From: Antilocapra americana
Lineage: Eukaryota; Chordata; Mammalia; Artiodactyla; Antilocapridae
Direction: 5' to 3'
Assembly (NCBI GenBank): GCA_007570785.1
Contig: ML664199.1
Location: 22,837,907-22,901,906 of the forward strand
Length of the DNA stretch: 64,000 nucleotides
Shown here one piece after another: positions 46,029-58,850 of this stretch. How positions within the stretch are numbered: position 1 is the first letter of the stretch; each line of letters opens with the position of its first letter. Below the pieces are notes generated by a model, which did not search any database, had not been told where the DNA came from, and saw only the letters and a program-made list of their open reading frames with translations. The position numbers were made by a program, and so were the translations under genes.

Positions 46029-46175
46029 CATTAGTCAGGGTAGACCAACTGCTGTAGCAAACAACCTCAGAATCAGTGACCTAACACAATAGAACAGTAT
46101 TTCTCACTTATGTCACAGTTTAACCCAGGTTATCCAAGAGGGGGGCCTGCCCCACACTATCATTCAGAGACCCCG
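46029..46175. mobile_element. Ancient mammalian repeat fragment, family not assigned
   Basis: 'cattagtcagggtagaccaa', 'ctgctgtagcaaacaacctc' and 'tgacctaacacaatagaaca' match the opening of the same old repeat family as 20965-21235. Confidence 0.5.
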
Positions 46176-46977
46176 GGAAACATGAACTAAACCAAACCCA
46201 CGCCATTCTCATTCATCCAACTGACAAAATTTTCGTTTTTACAACAACTAAAAATAACTGTTTATAAACTGTGTGATTCAAATAGATTTTAGAAATTATA
46301 AAATGGCTGCTCAGAGTTCTGTGCCATCAGAGCATAGAGAGAAGGAAGGCTAAAGTAAGAAAAACTAAGAGTAGAAGTAGAATTAAATAAAAGGGAAGAG
46401 ACATGAGGGAACCACTTACATGACTCTTCAACTCAAAAGAACTTTAGAAGAAACAGGAAGATGAATCCAAGCCCCAGAGAGAAGTTGTCAGATCCCTACA
46501 GAGAGTAGCTATTGGCACAGGGAATAAGCGTGCCAACCCAAGCTTGTTTAGACTCTTATAGCCACTCTCAGAACCCTCCCTTGCAGAATGAATCACCTAA
46601 ATCAGGATATCTTGGATCCTAGCCATACTTATCTCTTAAAGCTCCTGCTTTCTTATGGTGACACGTTTCTCTTATGGTAGCCCAGTCAGGGCATTGGTTT
46701 TGGAAGGGAGGTTACTCATTTCTAGGGTGAAGGATGGGAGAATATGTGAGAACTGGTGCCGAGGCTAGCCACGGTCATCTCAGCCTCACACTGATCATGA
46801 CTCCGGCAGTGGACAGGTGAATGCTGGGTGTGGAGACTTGATGAGCAAGAGACTATTTCAGGGACATCTGGTACAAGATCTATTAGACTAGAGCCAGACT
46901 AGTCTCTGGGAAGGGAAGGATCTTAGTTACACAGGCTGGAAATGGAGCAGAGAAAACATTTCATCACTTAAAATTAG
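46176..46977. other. No gene seen
   Basis: Unique sequence without recognised repeats. Confidence 0.4.
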
Positions 46978-47215
46978 GTTTGACATATATACATTAGTAT
47001 GAGTAAAATAGCTAGCTAGTGGGAAGCTGCTGACTAGTACAGGGAGCTCAGCTTGGTGCTCTGTGATGACCTAGAGGAGGGGCATGGGGTTGCGGGGGCA
47101 GGAGGGGAGTCCAAGAGGAGGGGATATATATACACATCTGGCTGATTCACTTCATTGTACAGCAGAAACTAACACAACATTGTAAAGCAATTACACTCCA
47201 ATAAGTAAATAAACA
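46978..47215 (+). mobile_element. Artiodactyl L1 3' end
   Basis: 'gctagctagtgggaagctgc', 'gggagctcagcttggtgctc', 'tgtgatgacctagaggagg', 'ctggctgattcacttcattg' and 'aagcaattacactccaataa' match the artiodactyl L1 3' UTR. Only the last ~240 bp is present. Confidence 0.88.
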
Positions 47216-49164
47216 TTGTTTCAAGGTTAGAATTCCTGGCATATAAAAATATTCACATTTTTAAATAAAACAATTAAATCAAAAATAAATAAATAAATTT
47301 CAACATTTGTCTCACAGAGCCCTGAAGAGACTTCCAGGGAATCCTTAATTGCCAAGAGAAACTGGAGCTTTCTAAAATGTTTCTATATCTCTTCGTGATA
47401 CCTTCAGTGGCCCTGGTTGAGCAGCACCTTCACACAAAGTCAGTAAACACTGTACTTCTCAGGGTGACCACCTCATCCCAGTTTTCCCAGGACTTTGCCA
47501 GCTTTAAAACTGTCTCAGCCTCAGGCAAACCAGCATACTTGGTCACCCTAGTTCTTCCACACAATTCTGTTGACTGCATCAACCAGGAGCTGTTTTACCT
47601 AAAATGACAAATGATTCGGACTGAACCGCTGATGTCCTCACCTAGAGGAGTGTGGATAAGGGCAGGTGAGGGCCACTGTCTGTGACTCAAGCACAGAGCA
47701 GCAGCATCTGTTCCCTGAGGAGGGGAGACAGGGTTTACAACTTTAGCCTCTAGTCACAGACTTGGGAGGGAGCATGAAGATTATGTAGCATAACCATCTT
47801 AGATGGCACATAAGGAGATGGAGATGGAGAAACCTTAAAGAACTCACTTAAGCCTACACAGCAGAACAGCCTGGAGCTAAAGCTGTTTTTGCAAGCTGAT
47901 ACTCTCTTTACCACACTGCCTGAGTGTTCCGACTCATCACTAGAACATCCAAGCAACTGAATTAATGGGTCTCAAGAGATGAACCTGGACATTCCTCCCA
48001 AACCCATGAGAAATGTTCCTAATAGTCACCACCAGTGACAAAGGAGAGGATGGTGGCTGCAGTTCTCCCCTGGGTAGAAGTGTGGTAGATAAGAGGCAAC
48101 ACCACCTTGAGCCTCCTTGTCCTTCTGGGGCTCCAACCCCAGGCTCCAACCTCTCCTGATCGACATTAGAGCCCCACAGCCTTCCCATCAAAGCTCCTCT
48201 GGGTTATTCAGGGCTGGTAAAGAGGTGAAAAGAGGGGGATGGGGGTGGGCATGGGGAATAATAAGTCAATCACCACAACCACCTCCCTGAGAATATCTTT
48301 TTAAAATTTATTGGCAACTTCTGAGAAGCTGAACAAGAAGCTCAGGTTGACACCCAGAAACATCATGTTTGTCTTCAAAAATCAAGCCAGCAGGCAAGCA
48401 ACTACTTCTTCAACCAATGAAGCACTTTTGTACAAGTGTCTTACTTTTAAAAGAAACAAAATGGTCTTGATCACACAGAAAGGAGTCTGTGCAGCTGGTA
48501 ACACACTCCCCATGGGAACATAGGGCTTTTAAAATCATTGCTCTCGTGGCTTTTCCCATTATTGTTTCAGATTTATTAAGCCACAGCTGTCTAGATATAC
48601 CTGTAGAAAGGTAATTTGGGTTGGGTATCATTTTAGGAAGCATGTGGAAATTGCCAAAGAGTAATTATTTATATTCTCATCCCTCTAAGTTCTCTTTCTG
48701 GATTTGGAAACAAGCACTATTAAGACAGAAGGGAGTAACACAAGGCAGGTTACTTCTACCCACTCCGGTACTGGGGGAGTGAAAGGCCATTTTGGGTAGG
48801 TATATTTCAACCCAAAAGGCTGTAACATTGCAAAGTTAAAGCATCTATTCCTGGTTACCTCTGTGCCTCATTCTCTCCCAAGATACAACTTGTTCTAACT
48901 CTCCCCTCTATTCTTTGTCCCTGCAAATCTTTTCCTTGCTCTGAGACCCAGCCTAAGAGTCCTTGTGAGACATCTTGCCAAGCCTCTCCAACCCACATCG
49001 TTTCTCCCTTTCCTGAAATCAGGTAGCTCTTAAAGTAGCACTTAACTGAAAAATGTATTAATACCATGTTTTATTTCAAGAGTTGAGTATACAGATTATC
49101 CCATGTGAAGGCAGCATGTTAGTGGGAAATGCTCAGTATTTGTGAATGAATGAGGAAATAAGAG
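47216..49164. other. No gene seen; mostly unique
   Basis: About 1.9 kb without named repeats except an (aaat)n patch near 47278-47298. 48301-48660 is AT-rich with words such as 'cagatttattaagccacagc' and could be conserved non-coding DNA. Confidence 0.4.
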
Positions 49165-49335
49165 CTTGGCTTTTGGAATCAGAAAGACCTCTCACTAGCT
49201 AGATGACCTTTATCAAGTCACTTAACAAGTTCAAGCATCAGTTTCTTTATCCAGAGAATGGCAATAATACTACATGGCTCAGAGGAGCAAGTGAAATACA
49301 CAAAGAAGATGTTCAAAAACAGAGCATGTCCTTTA
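49165..49335 (+). mobile_element. MIR SINE
   Basis: 'gcttggcttttggaatcaga', 'tagctagatgacctttatca', 'agtcacttaacaagttcaag' and 'atcagtttctttatccagag' are in MIR order. Confidence 0.75.
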
Positions 49336-50113
49336 CCTTTGCCAAGTGTCCAGTGAAATGGCATTCATTTATTCTCTTAACCAGTTTGCATTCCAGAACC
49401 TTTCTTTTTTAAACAGAGTTCACAGCGTATTTTAAACAGTGTTCTACCATATTTTGATTAGGACAAAGTACGGCCTACCAATTGTGAAAACGTCTCCAGA
49501 AACCAAGACCGAGGTCTGTAGCTTTTAAACACACATGGAAGCTACAGTGTAGGTATGTGCTGATGTGCCTTCAGATATGAGAGGGAAAATTCCCAAAATC
49601 TGTTACAGTTTGGAAAGTGTTTGCATCATCTGCCATGGCCCTACTGTAGTTCAATGCTATTTTCCTTGAAACACCTCATACTATATTCTGCACAGAAAGA
49701 CACGTAGGCACTTCATCTGTGTTTATAAACTGGACCTTAGCCACGGTTGCAAAGTGTTGGGAATTTAACTAGTTGGGGTGGGAGGGAAATGTTTTCAAAG
49801 CCATTTAATGCTACGTGTTCTAAACTACATTTCAGCAGAACACAACTCCTAAAGATTGCCCAAAGCTGCAGCCCAATTAGCCCTGGGCCAAGGATTGTTG
49901 AATGGTGGCCTTTAAACCCTGCCTCATAAATACTCCACTCTAATGAACTCATACTCCCAAACAGCCCCTGAACTGGTCTACTAAACCCAATACATGCTAA
50001 ATTTATGATTTCTAAATAAGATAAAAGACCCAATTGGATTCACTTCCTTAAAAAAAAAAAAAAGGATTCCATTCCTGACCAAGTTGAGACCCTGAGCTGG
50101 GTTATCTGCTGCT
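49336..50113. other. Repeat-free stretch, candidate conserved non-coding DNA
   Basis: Unique sequence with a homeodomain-like word (gcccaattagccctgg near 49871-49886), 'tgcctcataaatactcc' and an A13 run near 50050. No frame longer than 98 codons. Confidence 0.3.
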
Positions 50114-50125
50114 AGCACCTACTTG

Positions 50126-50252
50126 AGAAGGCAATGGCACCCCACTCCAGTACTCTTGCCTGGAGAATCCCATGGACCAAGGAGCCTGGTAGGCTACAGT
50201 CCATGCAGTCGCACAGAGTCAGACACGACTGAAGCGACTTAGCAGCAGCAAC
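50126..50252 (+). mobile_element. Bov-A SINE monomer with 12-bp target duplication
   Basis: 'agaaggcaatggcaccccac' to 'gtcagacacgactgaagcga' with a (cag)n end. Perfect flanking repeats agcacctacttg at 50114-50125 and 50253-50264. Confidence 0.96.
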
Positions 50253-50264
50253 AGCACCTACTTG

Positions 50265-51786
50265 TCCATCATTTAGGCAAAACTTTCTTCTATAACTTTC
50301 CAGGCATTTTCAAATCAGCTTCCTTCCCTCACTGGTCTGAGCCTACTCCTCTCACCAAGGCTTGCTCACAGTTATAACTCGGCCATTCACCGATTCTTCC
50401 TATGGCTATGCCAGGTGACTTCCTACCTGGCCACCATGAAGCTGCATCCTCTCGATCTACCCTCCCAGGTTCCCCCCTCCAGAGAGAATCACATAGAACC
50501 TTAGAGGTAGAAGTGACTTTGGAATTCATCTAGTCATTTTACAGAAAAGAAAACTAAGGCCCAGATAAGAAAATGAACTGAAAAACCCGGGGCTAGTGCC
50601 CAGGTGTCTTAGCTCTGAATCCAGTGCCCAGTGTCAAGTCATCGGGCACCTGGCCTGAAGGTGTCCTCAGCGGCCCCTCTCCCAGCATACCTTCCAGTCG
50701 GATCACCTGGTGAGGTCCAGGGAGGCTGCCTTTGGGGCCGCCAGCCTGGCCTCCAAGCTGTCTGCCCAGATAGGCCACCCTCCCACCCACAGCCCTGCAG
50801 CCTCCAGGTTTGTCTCAGCTCACTTTCCTGCACCTTGTCTCCTCAAAGTCAGACTCCTTGCTTCTGGAATAAAGTGAGATGTACAAAATCCAACAAACCA
50901 ATCCATCTGGGGAAAGGAGTCTAATGACGCTTCCCAGATAATCTGAGAATGTTAAACAAAGGCCTTCAGAAGGAAATGGCTTTGCTCTCCCAATCTGTAC
51001 AGTAAGTTTAAAAGAGGGTATTTGATCTCTGGGGGATGGAGTCAGCTGCCTGCCCTCCTAAGAGTAAGAGGTAGGAGCTGGCCACACCCAGAAGTAGCCG
51101 AAAGAAGGCAAATGGTAGGTAAATCCACCTGCTCTCTCAGCCTGAATGCATCCCCAGCAAAGTCCATTAACAAGTCTAGAATCTAGATAATAAAAATAAA
51201 GTCTAACCTGGGTTTCCTTTGTTCTTTGTCTAGTTTCACTTGCTCAAAGAGGGTTGAGTGTAGAGGCCTCGTAGAGGGCTCCTCAGACCAGAGCTCCAGG
51301 TAGGAAATGGCTGCAGCGCCTCAGCTCAGCAGGCCATGTGCAGAAGCATTGGGCATGACACAGTCCAAGATGCCGGCAGCGGGCTGCCTCTGGCCCTGGA
51401 TTCTGCAGCCATGAGCAGCACAGCTGTGCCAGCCCTGAGAGAAATCAGCCCCCTCCCCTTGGATGAGATCCCTATCCCTACAGTGCAGCCTCACTTAATG
51501 GGAAGAACCTGTGCTCTAGAGCCTGGCTCACACCTGTCCCTTCTCCAATCAACAAAACTTCTGAGCCAAACTGGGTCTCATTCTACTGGCTGCACTGACA
51601 CCTGGCAAGAAGACCCCTGTTGGGACCCAGCTGGAAAGGGCCAGTAACAAATGAAATCACTGAGAACCACAAATCAGTACTATGACCCCAGTACTCATAC
51701 TTCTTCCTTCTAAGAAAGGGTCTGTCCTCGATTCCCATCACCTTGCCACAGCAACCTATCCACATGAGCACTTTCAAGAGCCACCC
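50265..51786. other. No gene seen; one MIR-like fragment
   Basis: Mostly unique. 50498-50620 ('cacatagaaccttagaggta', 'tcatctagtcattttacaga', 'ccagtgcccagtgtcaagtc') resembles the MIR-like repeat at 41215. Moderately GC-rich around 50640-50790, but CpG is sparse and no island is evident. Confidence 0.4.
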
Positions 51787-52008
51787 GCTCTCTGTGCTGT
51801 GCTCAGTTGTGTCCAACTCTTTGCAACCCCTGGACTATAATATACTCCTCCAGGCTCCTCTGCCCCTGGATTTTCCAGGCAAGAATAGGGGAGTCGGTTG
51901 CCGTATCCTTCTCCAGGGAATCTTCCCAAACCAGGGATCAAACCCGTATCTCCTGTGTCCCCTGCATTGCAGGCAGATTCTTTACCACTGTGCCACCTGG
52001 GAAGCCCA
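51787..52008 (-). mobile_element. Bov-tA SINE, antisense
   Basis: 'gctcagttgtgtccaactct' to 'ttaccactgtgccacctggg'. Flanked by agccaccc at 51779-51786 and 52009-52016 (8-bp perfect target duplication). Confidence 0.93.
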
Positions 52009-52016
52009 AGCCACCC

Positions 52017-52750
52017 ACTACCCCACACTTAACACACTGCATCCAATACCCTCCCACCAAGCACCGAGCATGAGTCTCCCACTGTACACAAGGAGTGGGC
52101 ACATCCAGGAAAAGCAGTATGAAAAATCCCAAGGAAATGCCACAGCACAGGTCCTAATCCCTGCCTGTTCTCCCAGCCAGTTCTGTGGGCTCTTACAAAC
52201 TGCTGGACTTCTCTGGGCCTCCATTCACTCACTGAAGAAATGAGGCTTAATGGGGACAGATGAAGAAAAACTCTTCAACAAAGGGAAAAATATTTTTCAA
52301 AGGTATGATTATCTCATTATGTTATTAGTAATAATAAAATTACTTCCTTGCCCTCCTCGTAGACAAATACAAATTTGGACTCCTTTCTGGGAAATCCCCG
52401 ATTCAAAAGTAGCTTGTATGAATTACAAGCTCCTCTCCTCCTGCTTAAATTCTCTTGCAGTTAAGCTCAGTCTGCACCAATTGATGTTTTTATAAATAAG
52501 ATAAAAAGGGAAGATTTGACCAGGACTCAGACAACAAAATCATTTGGTGAAAACTGAATAGCAGTCATCTGCCTCCATCACCAAGCAAAAACATGCTGCG
52601 TACTTCCTTGTAAGCAGGTCGCAGCAAGATCCCAAAGTGTGGGGTCCTTTGCCTTGGTCTCAGAATGTAACATCAAGCCTCAGTTCCTTTGCTTTTTGTG
52701 TGTGTGAGAGAGACTCTCAGATGTGAGAAGGAATTATTTTATATATATGA
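52017..52750. other. No gene seen
   Basis: Unique sequence without recognised features. Confidence 0.4.
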
Positions 52751-53053
52751 GATATACACATACATACATATATATATATACATGCATAATATCCCAGGTG
52801 GTACTAGTGGTAAAGAACCCACCTGCCAATGCAGGAGGCTAAGAGACATGCATTCAATCCTTGGGTTGGAAAGATTTCCTGGAGGAGGGCATGGCAATCC
52901 ACTCCAGTATTCTTGCCTGGAGAATCCCATGGACAGAGGAGCCTGGCGGGCTACAGTCCATAGGGTCACAAAGAGTCAGACACAACTGCAGCAACTTAGC
53001 ACTCATGCATAAGTGTGTGTGTATATCTGTGTATTTTATATATATATATATAT
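52751..53053. repeat. TA/CA-rich simple repeats around a SINE
   Basis: Alternating ta/ca repeats at about 52751-52781 and 53037-53053 bracket the Bov-tA at 52790-53003. The SINE inserted into or beside an AT-rich simple repeat. Confidence 0.85.
52790..53003 (+). mobile_element. Bov-tA SINE
   Basis: 'atcccaggtggtactagtgg', 'catgcattcaatccttgggt' and tail 'ggtcacaaagagtcagacac'. Perfect flanking repeats catgcataa (52781-52789 and 53004-53012). Confidence 0.94.
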
Positions 53054-54230
53054 TTTAAAGCATATATTGACTTTGCCTCATCTTCTTTCTTTGTTTACAG
53101 GTGCAAAACACAGTGATTCGATATTTTTATACATTGCAAAATGATCATCACTCCTTTGCTTTTGAGGCCAGTTCTTGGCCTTTAATTTCTTAAATCCCAG
53201 TGGTGAACAGACAAAACTCTTGCCTATACTCTGTTTTAGCTCCGTACTCACACATCTTCTGTCCACAGACTTGAACCTTCAGGGTCTGACAGTCAGGGAG
53301 TTCTTTAAGCAAAGGCTGTGATTATTCCACCTGTGGTTTAAACGCAGTTTAAAAAGAGAGAGAGAATTCTAAACAAACGAGAAATGACCATACAAATTGA
53401 CAGACCAGGCATTATTTAGAATCTGTCTTCCAGGATCCAGCCCAAGTGCATATTTGAAAGCCCGATCTCCCACTTTTCCTAACAGGCAGTGTGGGCAACG
53501 TGAAACTTTTAAAATGATAAAAGCAGATTTCACAAACTAATAGTTAAGAGCTCAGCCCCTATAGGGTACACTTTGCCTGTCTTTGGAATGCCCCCATAAG
53601 TTGAAGGGGCCCTATTTCTTATGTTTCTTTAATTTTCAGAAATTATTCAGAGGTAAGAATATAATTAGAGGGAGCAGTGAGCAGGAAATGTAATGTTTTT
53701 TCCCAGTCTCCTCTTCAACAGAAATCTTCTACAAAAGCAAATGGCTCTGAGAAAGTACTGGCATCTAGAAAGTACGTCTAACAACCCACCAGCCTCAAAA
53801 TGGCCATGCGTATCAGCTCAGCTTCACAGCCGTTTATCCCACTCCTAGGATAAAACACTTAAATAACCCGGAAATGGACAGGTCTCCCACCCCAGGGAGG
53901 TGCTCCCGCCCTGGGGCTCCAGGTACACTCTTGCAGTAACAGAAAACTCACCTTTCTCTGACTGAAACTGTCTGGAGTGTTGGCCTGCAGTCACCTCAGC
54001 ACCCCCTCCCCAGATGCCCTTCTGCCATGCAGGCTGCAGAGGCTTGGGCCCAGCACCTGTTTCCAGTCCCTTTCCTTTCCCTCTGCTTGCTTCTACTTCC
54101 ATGCCTTTGTCTCTCCCACACCAGCCCTACCCTCTACCCTGTGCTTTCTCTGCCTGCTTTGCCTCCTCTTTTATTTCTTCTTATTTTGTTGTTGTTTCAT
54201 ATTTGAGTTTTGTTTGCCTGCTTTTTTTAA
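53054..54230. other. No gene seen
   Basis: Unique sequence; some conserved-looking AT-rich parts (53330-53660) but no repeat or exon signature. Confidence 0.4.
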
Positions 54231-54234
54231 AACA

Positions 54235-54810
54235 ATTTTTTTAATTGTGATAAAATATGTATACAACATAATAGTTAATATTTCTCATTTTAGCCACGTG
54301 TAAGTGTACAATCCAGTGGCATTAACTACACTCACAATTCTGTGTGCCCATCACCACCATCCATCTCTAGAATTTGTTCATCATCTCCAATCTAAACTCT
54401 GTGCCCATTAAACTACTCCCTTCTCCCCTCCCACCAGCCGCTGACAACTTGTATTCTGCTTTCTGTCTCTATGATATTGCCTGTTGTAGGTACTTCATAT
54501 AAGGGAAATCATACATTTGTCCTTCTGTAACTGCCTTGTTTCACTAAGCATAATGTTTTCAAGATCCATCTACATTGTAGCATGTGTCTAAACTTCATTT
54601 CTTTCTATGGTTGAATAGTATTCCATTGTGTGTATATAACACACTCGTTTATCAGTTCATCTGGGAGGGACACTTGGGTTGTTTCCACTTTTTAGCTGTG
54701 GTGAGTAATGCTGTTGTGAACGTGGGTATACAGATATCTGTTTGAGGCCCTGCTTTCAATTTTTTGGATATATACATAGGAGTAGAATGCTGTACCAAAT
54801 GGTAGCTACC
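54235..54810 (-). mobile_element. L1 3' end, antisense
   Basis: Starts with T-run 'attgtgataaaatatgtata' (complement of the L1 tail). Then 'aatccagtggcattaactac', 'tttcactaagcataatgttt', 'gaatagtattccattgtgtg', 'cacttgggttgtttccactt' and 'catctgggagggacactt' occur, the familiar antisense order of L1M 3' UTRs. Confidence 0.9.
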
Positions 54811-54984
54811 TAGCACTGATAAGATGCTTCCAAAGTTTGCCCCAGGAGAGGGCACTGAAGCAACTTGTTACCTTAGAGGCAGGAAAAAGCAAAGCAGAGA
54901 ACGTGAACTTGTCAAAGAAACAGTGGTCTACAGATCTTGCTATATGCCATCTTCACAAAGTACTGAAACATCTACCCTGGGACT

Positions 54985-55152
54985 TGACTTCTAACTAACT
55001 GTGTCATCTCAGATAAGCTCCCCCAAACTGCTCTGAGCCTCAATTTCCTTGTCAGTGAAATGGAGGTAACACCACCTGTCCAGCTTGTATCATACTACAG
55101 TGCTGCTTTGAGCATCAAATGAGAGAAAGCTTGTGAACTGTTTTGTAGGCCA
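54985..55152 (+). mobile_element. MIR SINE
   Basis: 'actaactgtgtcatctcaga', 'tctgagcctcaatttccttg', 'gtcagtgaaatggaggtaac' and 'gctgctttgagcatcaaatg' in MIR order. Confidence 0.8.
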
Positions 55153-56154
55153 ATAATTACACAAATGTAGTGGTAACAGTAATAAGAAAATGACTGGAAG
55201 TCTAAACAGAATTACAGACCTCCATAAACTACACATGCCTCCTCCAAAGACCTGGGGCTGCCTCCCCAAAGAGTCAGTGCTGTCATTTAAGCATTTCTTT
55301 CAAGTGCTCAGGAATCGTTCCTTCTGATTCCACGTAACAGAGTCACCCAGGGCTCTCCCTCCCAAAGGAAGCACCTGGAGAGGTGGATCCTCAAAGGCCA
55401 CACATGAACTGAGGCTAGAACCTGGGTCTGAACTATTGGGAAAACATGAGCGCTTTAATCCACACACTTGAAAGCATTAATTAATGATCCCATCCATGCT
55501 TCTTCCTCAGTCCCCTGTCCATCAGTCTGATTGTGTAATCTGAACTTTGAGAGCCTCATGAAAAATATCCTCTTTGCTTTTAAAAAATAAAAGAAAAACA
55601 TAAGTAAGGTACTCACTCCAGAGACCTGGATACACGTGGATAACACCATGTGGGAAATCCATCCTGGGAGAAAAAGTTATTCCACCATAGGTCTTCTCGG
55701 CCCTTCAGACAGGCTGCTTATGTCTGGGCATCTCTAGAGAGAATGGTATGGAGGCACTGTGCTTGCTCCAGGGAAAGTGACAAAGTGTAGGACAGGCACA
55801 GGTGGAGAAACAAGACATTTAAATACAATGTTCCATTTAATAAAGCCCTAGGAGACAAACTCCTGGTATATGAAATAATCTGGGTTTAAAAACAAAAAAC
55901 AAAACCATTGTTGAATAATGCAAAGTTGAGCTGTGGCCTTTGCAGCTGCAGGACTAAAATACTTCCTCAGAGGCTTCATTCCTCTTGCTCAGGGTGGAGT
56001 AAACTGGGCCCCACTCATAACCAAGAGTGGAGTCTTCAAAATCCACGTTCGGCAGCCAGCCCTCTTCTCTAACTTAGCTGAATTTAGTTGAGCCTCTTGG
56101 CCCAGCCAAACAAGCCAGGCCCATCTCTTAGCCTGTCCAGACTTGAGGATTGAT
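55153..56154. other. No gene seen
   Basis: Unique sequence; a few A-rich words (55585-55600, 55888-55905). No exon or repeat recognised. Confidence 0.4.
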
Positions 56155-56170
56155 TGGCTGGTTATTCTTT

Positions 56171-56318
56171 TTTTAATTTTTATTTATTTATTTACTTGGC
56201 TGTGCTGGGTCTTAGTTGGGGCACACAGAATCTTTAGTCGTGGCGTGCGAGATCTAGCTCCCTCACCAGGGACGGAACCTCCATGGAGTCTTAGCCACTG
56301 GACCTCCAGGGAAGTCCC
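56171..56318 (-). mobile_element. CHR-1-type tRNA-derived SINE, antisense
   Basis: About 148 bp: 'tttatttatttatttacttg', 'ggctgtgctgggtcttagtt', 'gatctagctccctcaccagg' and 'tggacctccagggaagtccc'. Flanking tggctggttattcttt (56155-56170) and tggctggtttttcttt (56319-56334) form a 16-bp target duplication with one mismatch. Confidence 0.93.
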
Positions 56319-56334
56319 TGGCTGGTTTTTCTTT

Positions 56335-56876
56335 AACTCATTCTCACTTTAGTGTTACCTCAACCCACCTTTGCCTTGTAAGCATTTTCTCTCCTAATTG
56401 CATTATGAAAGGATTTTCATCTTATTAATGGAATTTGAGGTGTTGGCAGGCTAGTTGGAGCAGTTAGTCCAAGAAGCCCCTGAAATCACTGAAGGCTTAT
56501 CCAGCCAGCTTCCATGTTGGCAAGTTTAATCATCTACGGTGGCCCGGGTGTCCCTGCCTTCCACCCTTTTCCTCTCCTCCCTGTCTCCCTAACTTCCACT
56601 CTCAAGGAGGTTACTGGGAGCCTATTTCTGGAGAAGACCAGGCAGGGGCAGACCACCCTTATGTTCAAAGCTTCTTCCACAGCTTCAGCCAACCCCTTCG
56701 TGCTCTCATGGGCTGGATGCCTCTTCCCTCCCCACCCAATATCCAGGTGACCTTAATAGAATCTAAGGCAGTGTTTAACAGTGTATTATGCTTGCGCCCT
56801 GACACATCCAATGTATCCCTACACTTCCTATGATATTTTTCCCTCTAGTCATAAAGATTTGAGTCTTTCCGTACGT
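56335..56876. other. No gene seen
   Basis: Unique sequence; no recognised features. Confidence 0.4.
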
Positions 56877-57095
56877 GTATGTTAAGTCACTTCAGTCGTG
56901 TCCTATTCTTTGCAACCCCATGGACTATAGCCTGCCAGGCTCCTCTGTCCATGGGGTTCTCCAGGCAAAAATGCAGGAGTAGGTTGCCATACCCTCTTCC
57001 AGGGGATTTTCCCAACCCAGGAATCAAACCCATGTCTCTTACATCTCCTGCATTGGCAGGCGGATTCTTTACCACTAGCACCACCTGGGAAGCCC
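56877..57095 (-). mobile_element. Bov-tA SINE, antisense
   Basis: 'cacttcagtcgtgtcctatt' (tail) to 'ctttaccactagcaccacct' (complement of the tRNA-like head). An A-run follows at about 57101-57108. Target duplication not clear. Confidence 0.92.
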
Positions 57096-57237
57096 CATCA
57101 AAAAAAAAGGAAAAGAAAAGCAATTAGATATTTGGAGGACTCTTTCTTCATTATACAAATCCAACATGGTAGAGGTGAAACAGGGGGCTCACGCTGTAGA
57201 TCACAGCATGGGGCTGGCCATACTTCTCAAAAGTCAA

Positions 57238-57360
57238 TGCAGACTATGACTTGGTATCTCTGGGGCGGGGTTGCAGGTTGTACATTTTAACCAGGCTCGA
57301 GGTGATGCCCAGTCTCTGCGACAGCACTCTGATCCACAGATAGCACTTTGAGTCTTGAGG
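57238..57360 (+). mobile_element. MER5A-like (hAT-Charlie) fragment
   Basis: 'tggtatctctggggcggggt', 'ttttaaccaggctcgaggtg' and 'agatagcactttgagtc' follow the right half of MER5A. Diverged. Confidence 0.55.
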
Positions 57361-58850
57361 GGAGAGCTCCCTACCTGCAGAGTCCCCAGGTGAGGAAAGT
57401 GGTGAGAGGAGGGGAAAGCTAAGGATCAGTTTTCCCATCTGTCGAGTCCCACAGGAATGGCCACCTGGGAGATGTGGGGTACAACCTCTCCATGTCAGCT
57501 TGAGAGGGAAGCATAGTTCACCTATTCGAGGCGGGGGTGGTAGTAGCAGCAGTGGCAGGAAGTCCAAGAACACCCTGCAGGCTGTTTGTGCCACCCAGGG
57601 AAAGAGGAACTGACCTTTTTCTCATGGGGAAGTGCATCGTCTGCTCCAAACCACAGGCTCACAACCATACTAGTTCGAGTGAAGTTCCTGCAATGACCAC
57701 TGGGTGTGGGCCTGCCTCTTCTGGCCCCCACCAGAGTTCCCTCCCCACTGGCTTGGCTGGCCCCTTTTGCTCCCCTGCTGGAGGACCCAGGCCTCCCACG
57801 CAGGAGCAAGCCCCGCTGGCCTTCCCTTGCCAATGTGGTGCCTCTAAGTCCAAACCTGGAAACGAAAGCTGTGGATACTGACACTTAAATTAGATCCTTG
57901 CAATTATCTTTCAATCCTGGCTTGCCCTGTGCTTCTTTATCACTTTTTTTTTTAATAGCTGAAGTTATTCACCCTCCTTTTAAGTAGACTGTGCACAAGG
58001 CATAGGCCAACTTCTGATATATTCCCACAAGCAAAATTAAATACCAGTAACATGTGTTTTAGTGAATTGGGTCCCTCAATTTGCATCTTATAATAAGGAT
58101 GTTATCATACTGGTTTATAGCTCAGCTCTTTAGTTTTTATCTCTCTGGGGCTAGATTCCCCCTCATGAGTTCAATGGAAGTCTATGAACTAATGCAATTT
58201 TTAAAATACTTTTCTTCTGTGTTAACATTAACACCCTTAGGAGTGAAAGGATTTTACTCTCCAAAGTGTACAGAATGTTTGCATTCACTGGAGGAAGGGG
58301 CAGGATATCAGCCTTAGTGATGTCCGTGGCTGCTTCTAAGTGGAAGAAGTTGAGTCAGTAATCCAGTCTGCCACTGCAAAAAAGGCTTTTTCACCTTTTT
58401 TGCGTGGAGACATAATCTCTGGTGTGCTCATTCCCTTACATTTAGATTAATTATAAAACATTGTCACCAGAATATTAAAGTAATGTTTAATACACAGAAG
58501 GGAATAAGGTATTCTGGAAAATGCATAATTTCTCTATGATGATTTTGCCAGTTGCATGCAATATGATCTTTTGATTGCCAGCTATAGAAATATTGTGACT
58601 AAGCTTTCACTAGCTTTTTATTTTTGCAACCATCCTGTCATAGCACTTTGAAAACTGTAAGCTTGGCCCATCAAAAAAAAAAAAAAAAACTAAGGGTGCC
58701 CATGCTAGAGAGTTCTCTCCGCTTAGTTCTTGAAGTGGGTGGTGAGAGGGGAGGGCTTTGCCATGTACAGGGGCAACTTCCGCTTCACCAGTGCTAACAC
58801 AGCTGGGGGGAGTGAGGGAATGAGCCCTACTCTTTGTACAAACCCAACAA
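57361..58850. other. No gene seen
   Basis: Contains overlapping frames up to 120 codons on both strands at 57522-57884 (GC-richer patch) without recognisable domains, and an A-run at about 58674-58689. No named repeat. Confidence 0.4.

Noticed and set aside
50640..50830. CpG island or promoter
   Set aside because: Moderately GC-rich but CpG-poor, with no TATA, initiator or first-exon signal.
57522..57884. Overlapping 114- and 120-codon frames on both strands
   Set aside because: Both strands are open because the patch is GC-richer and short of stop codons; no domain recognised on either.
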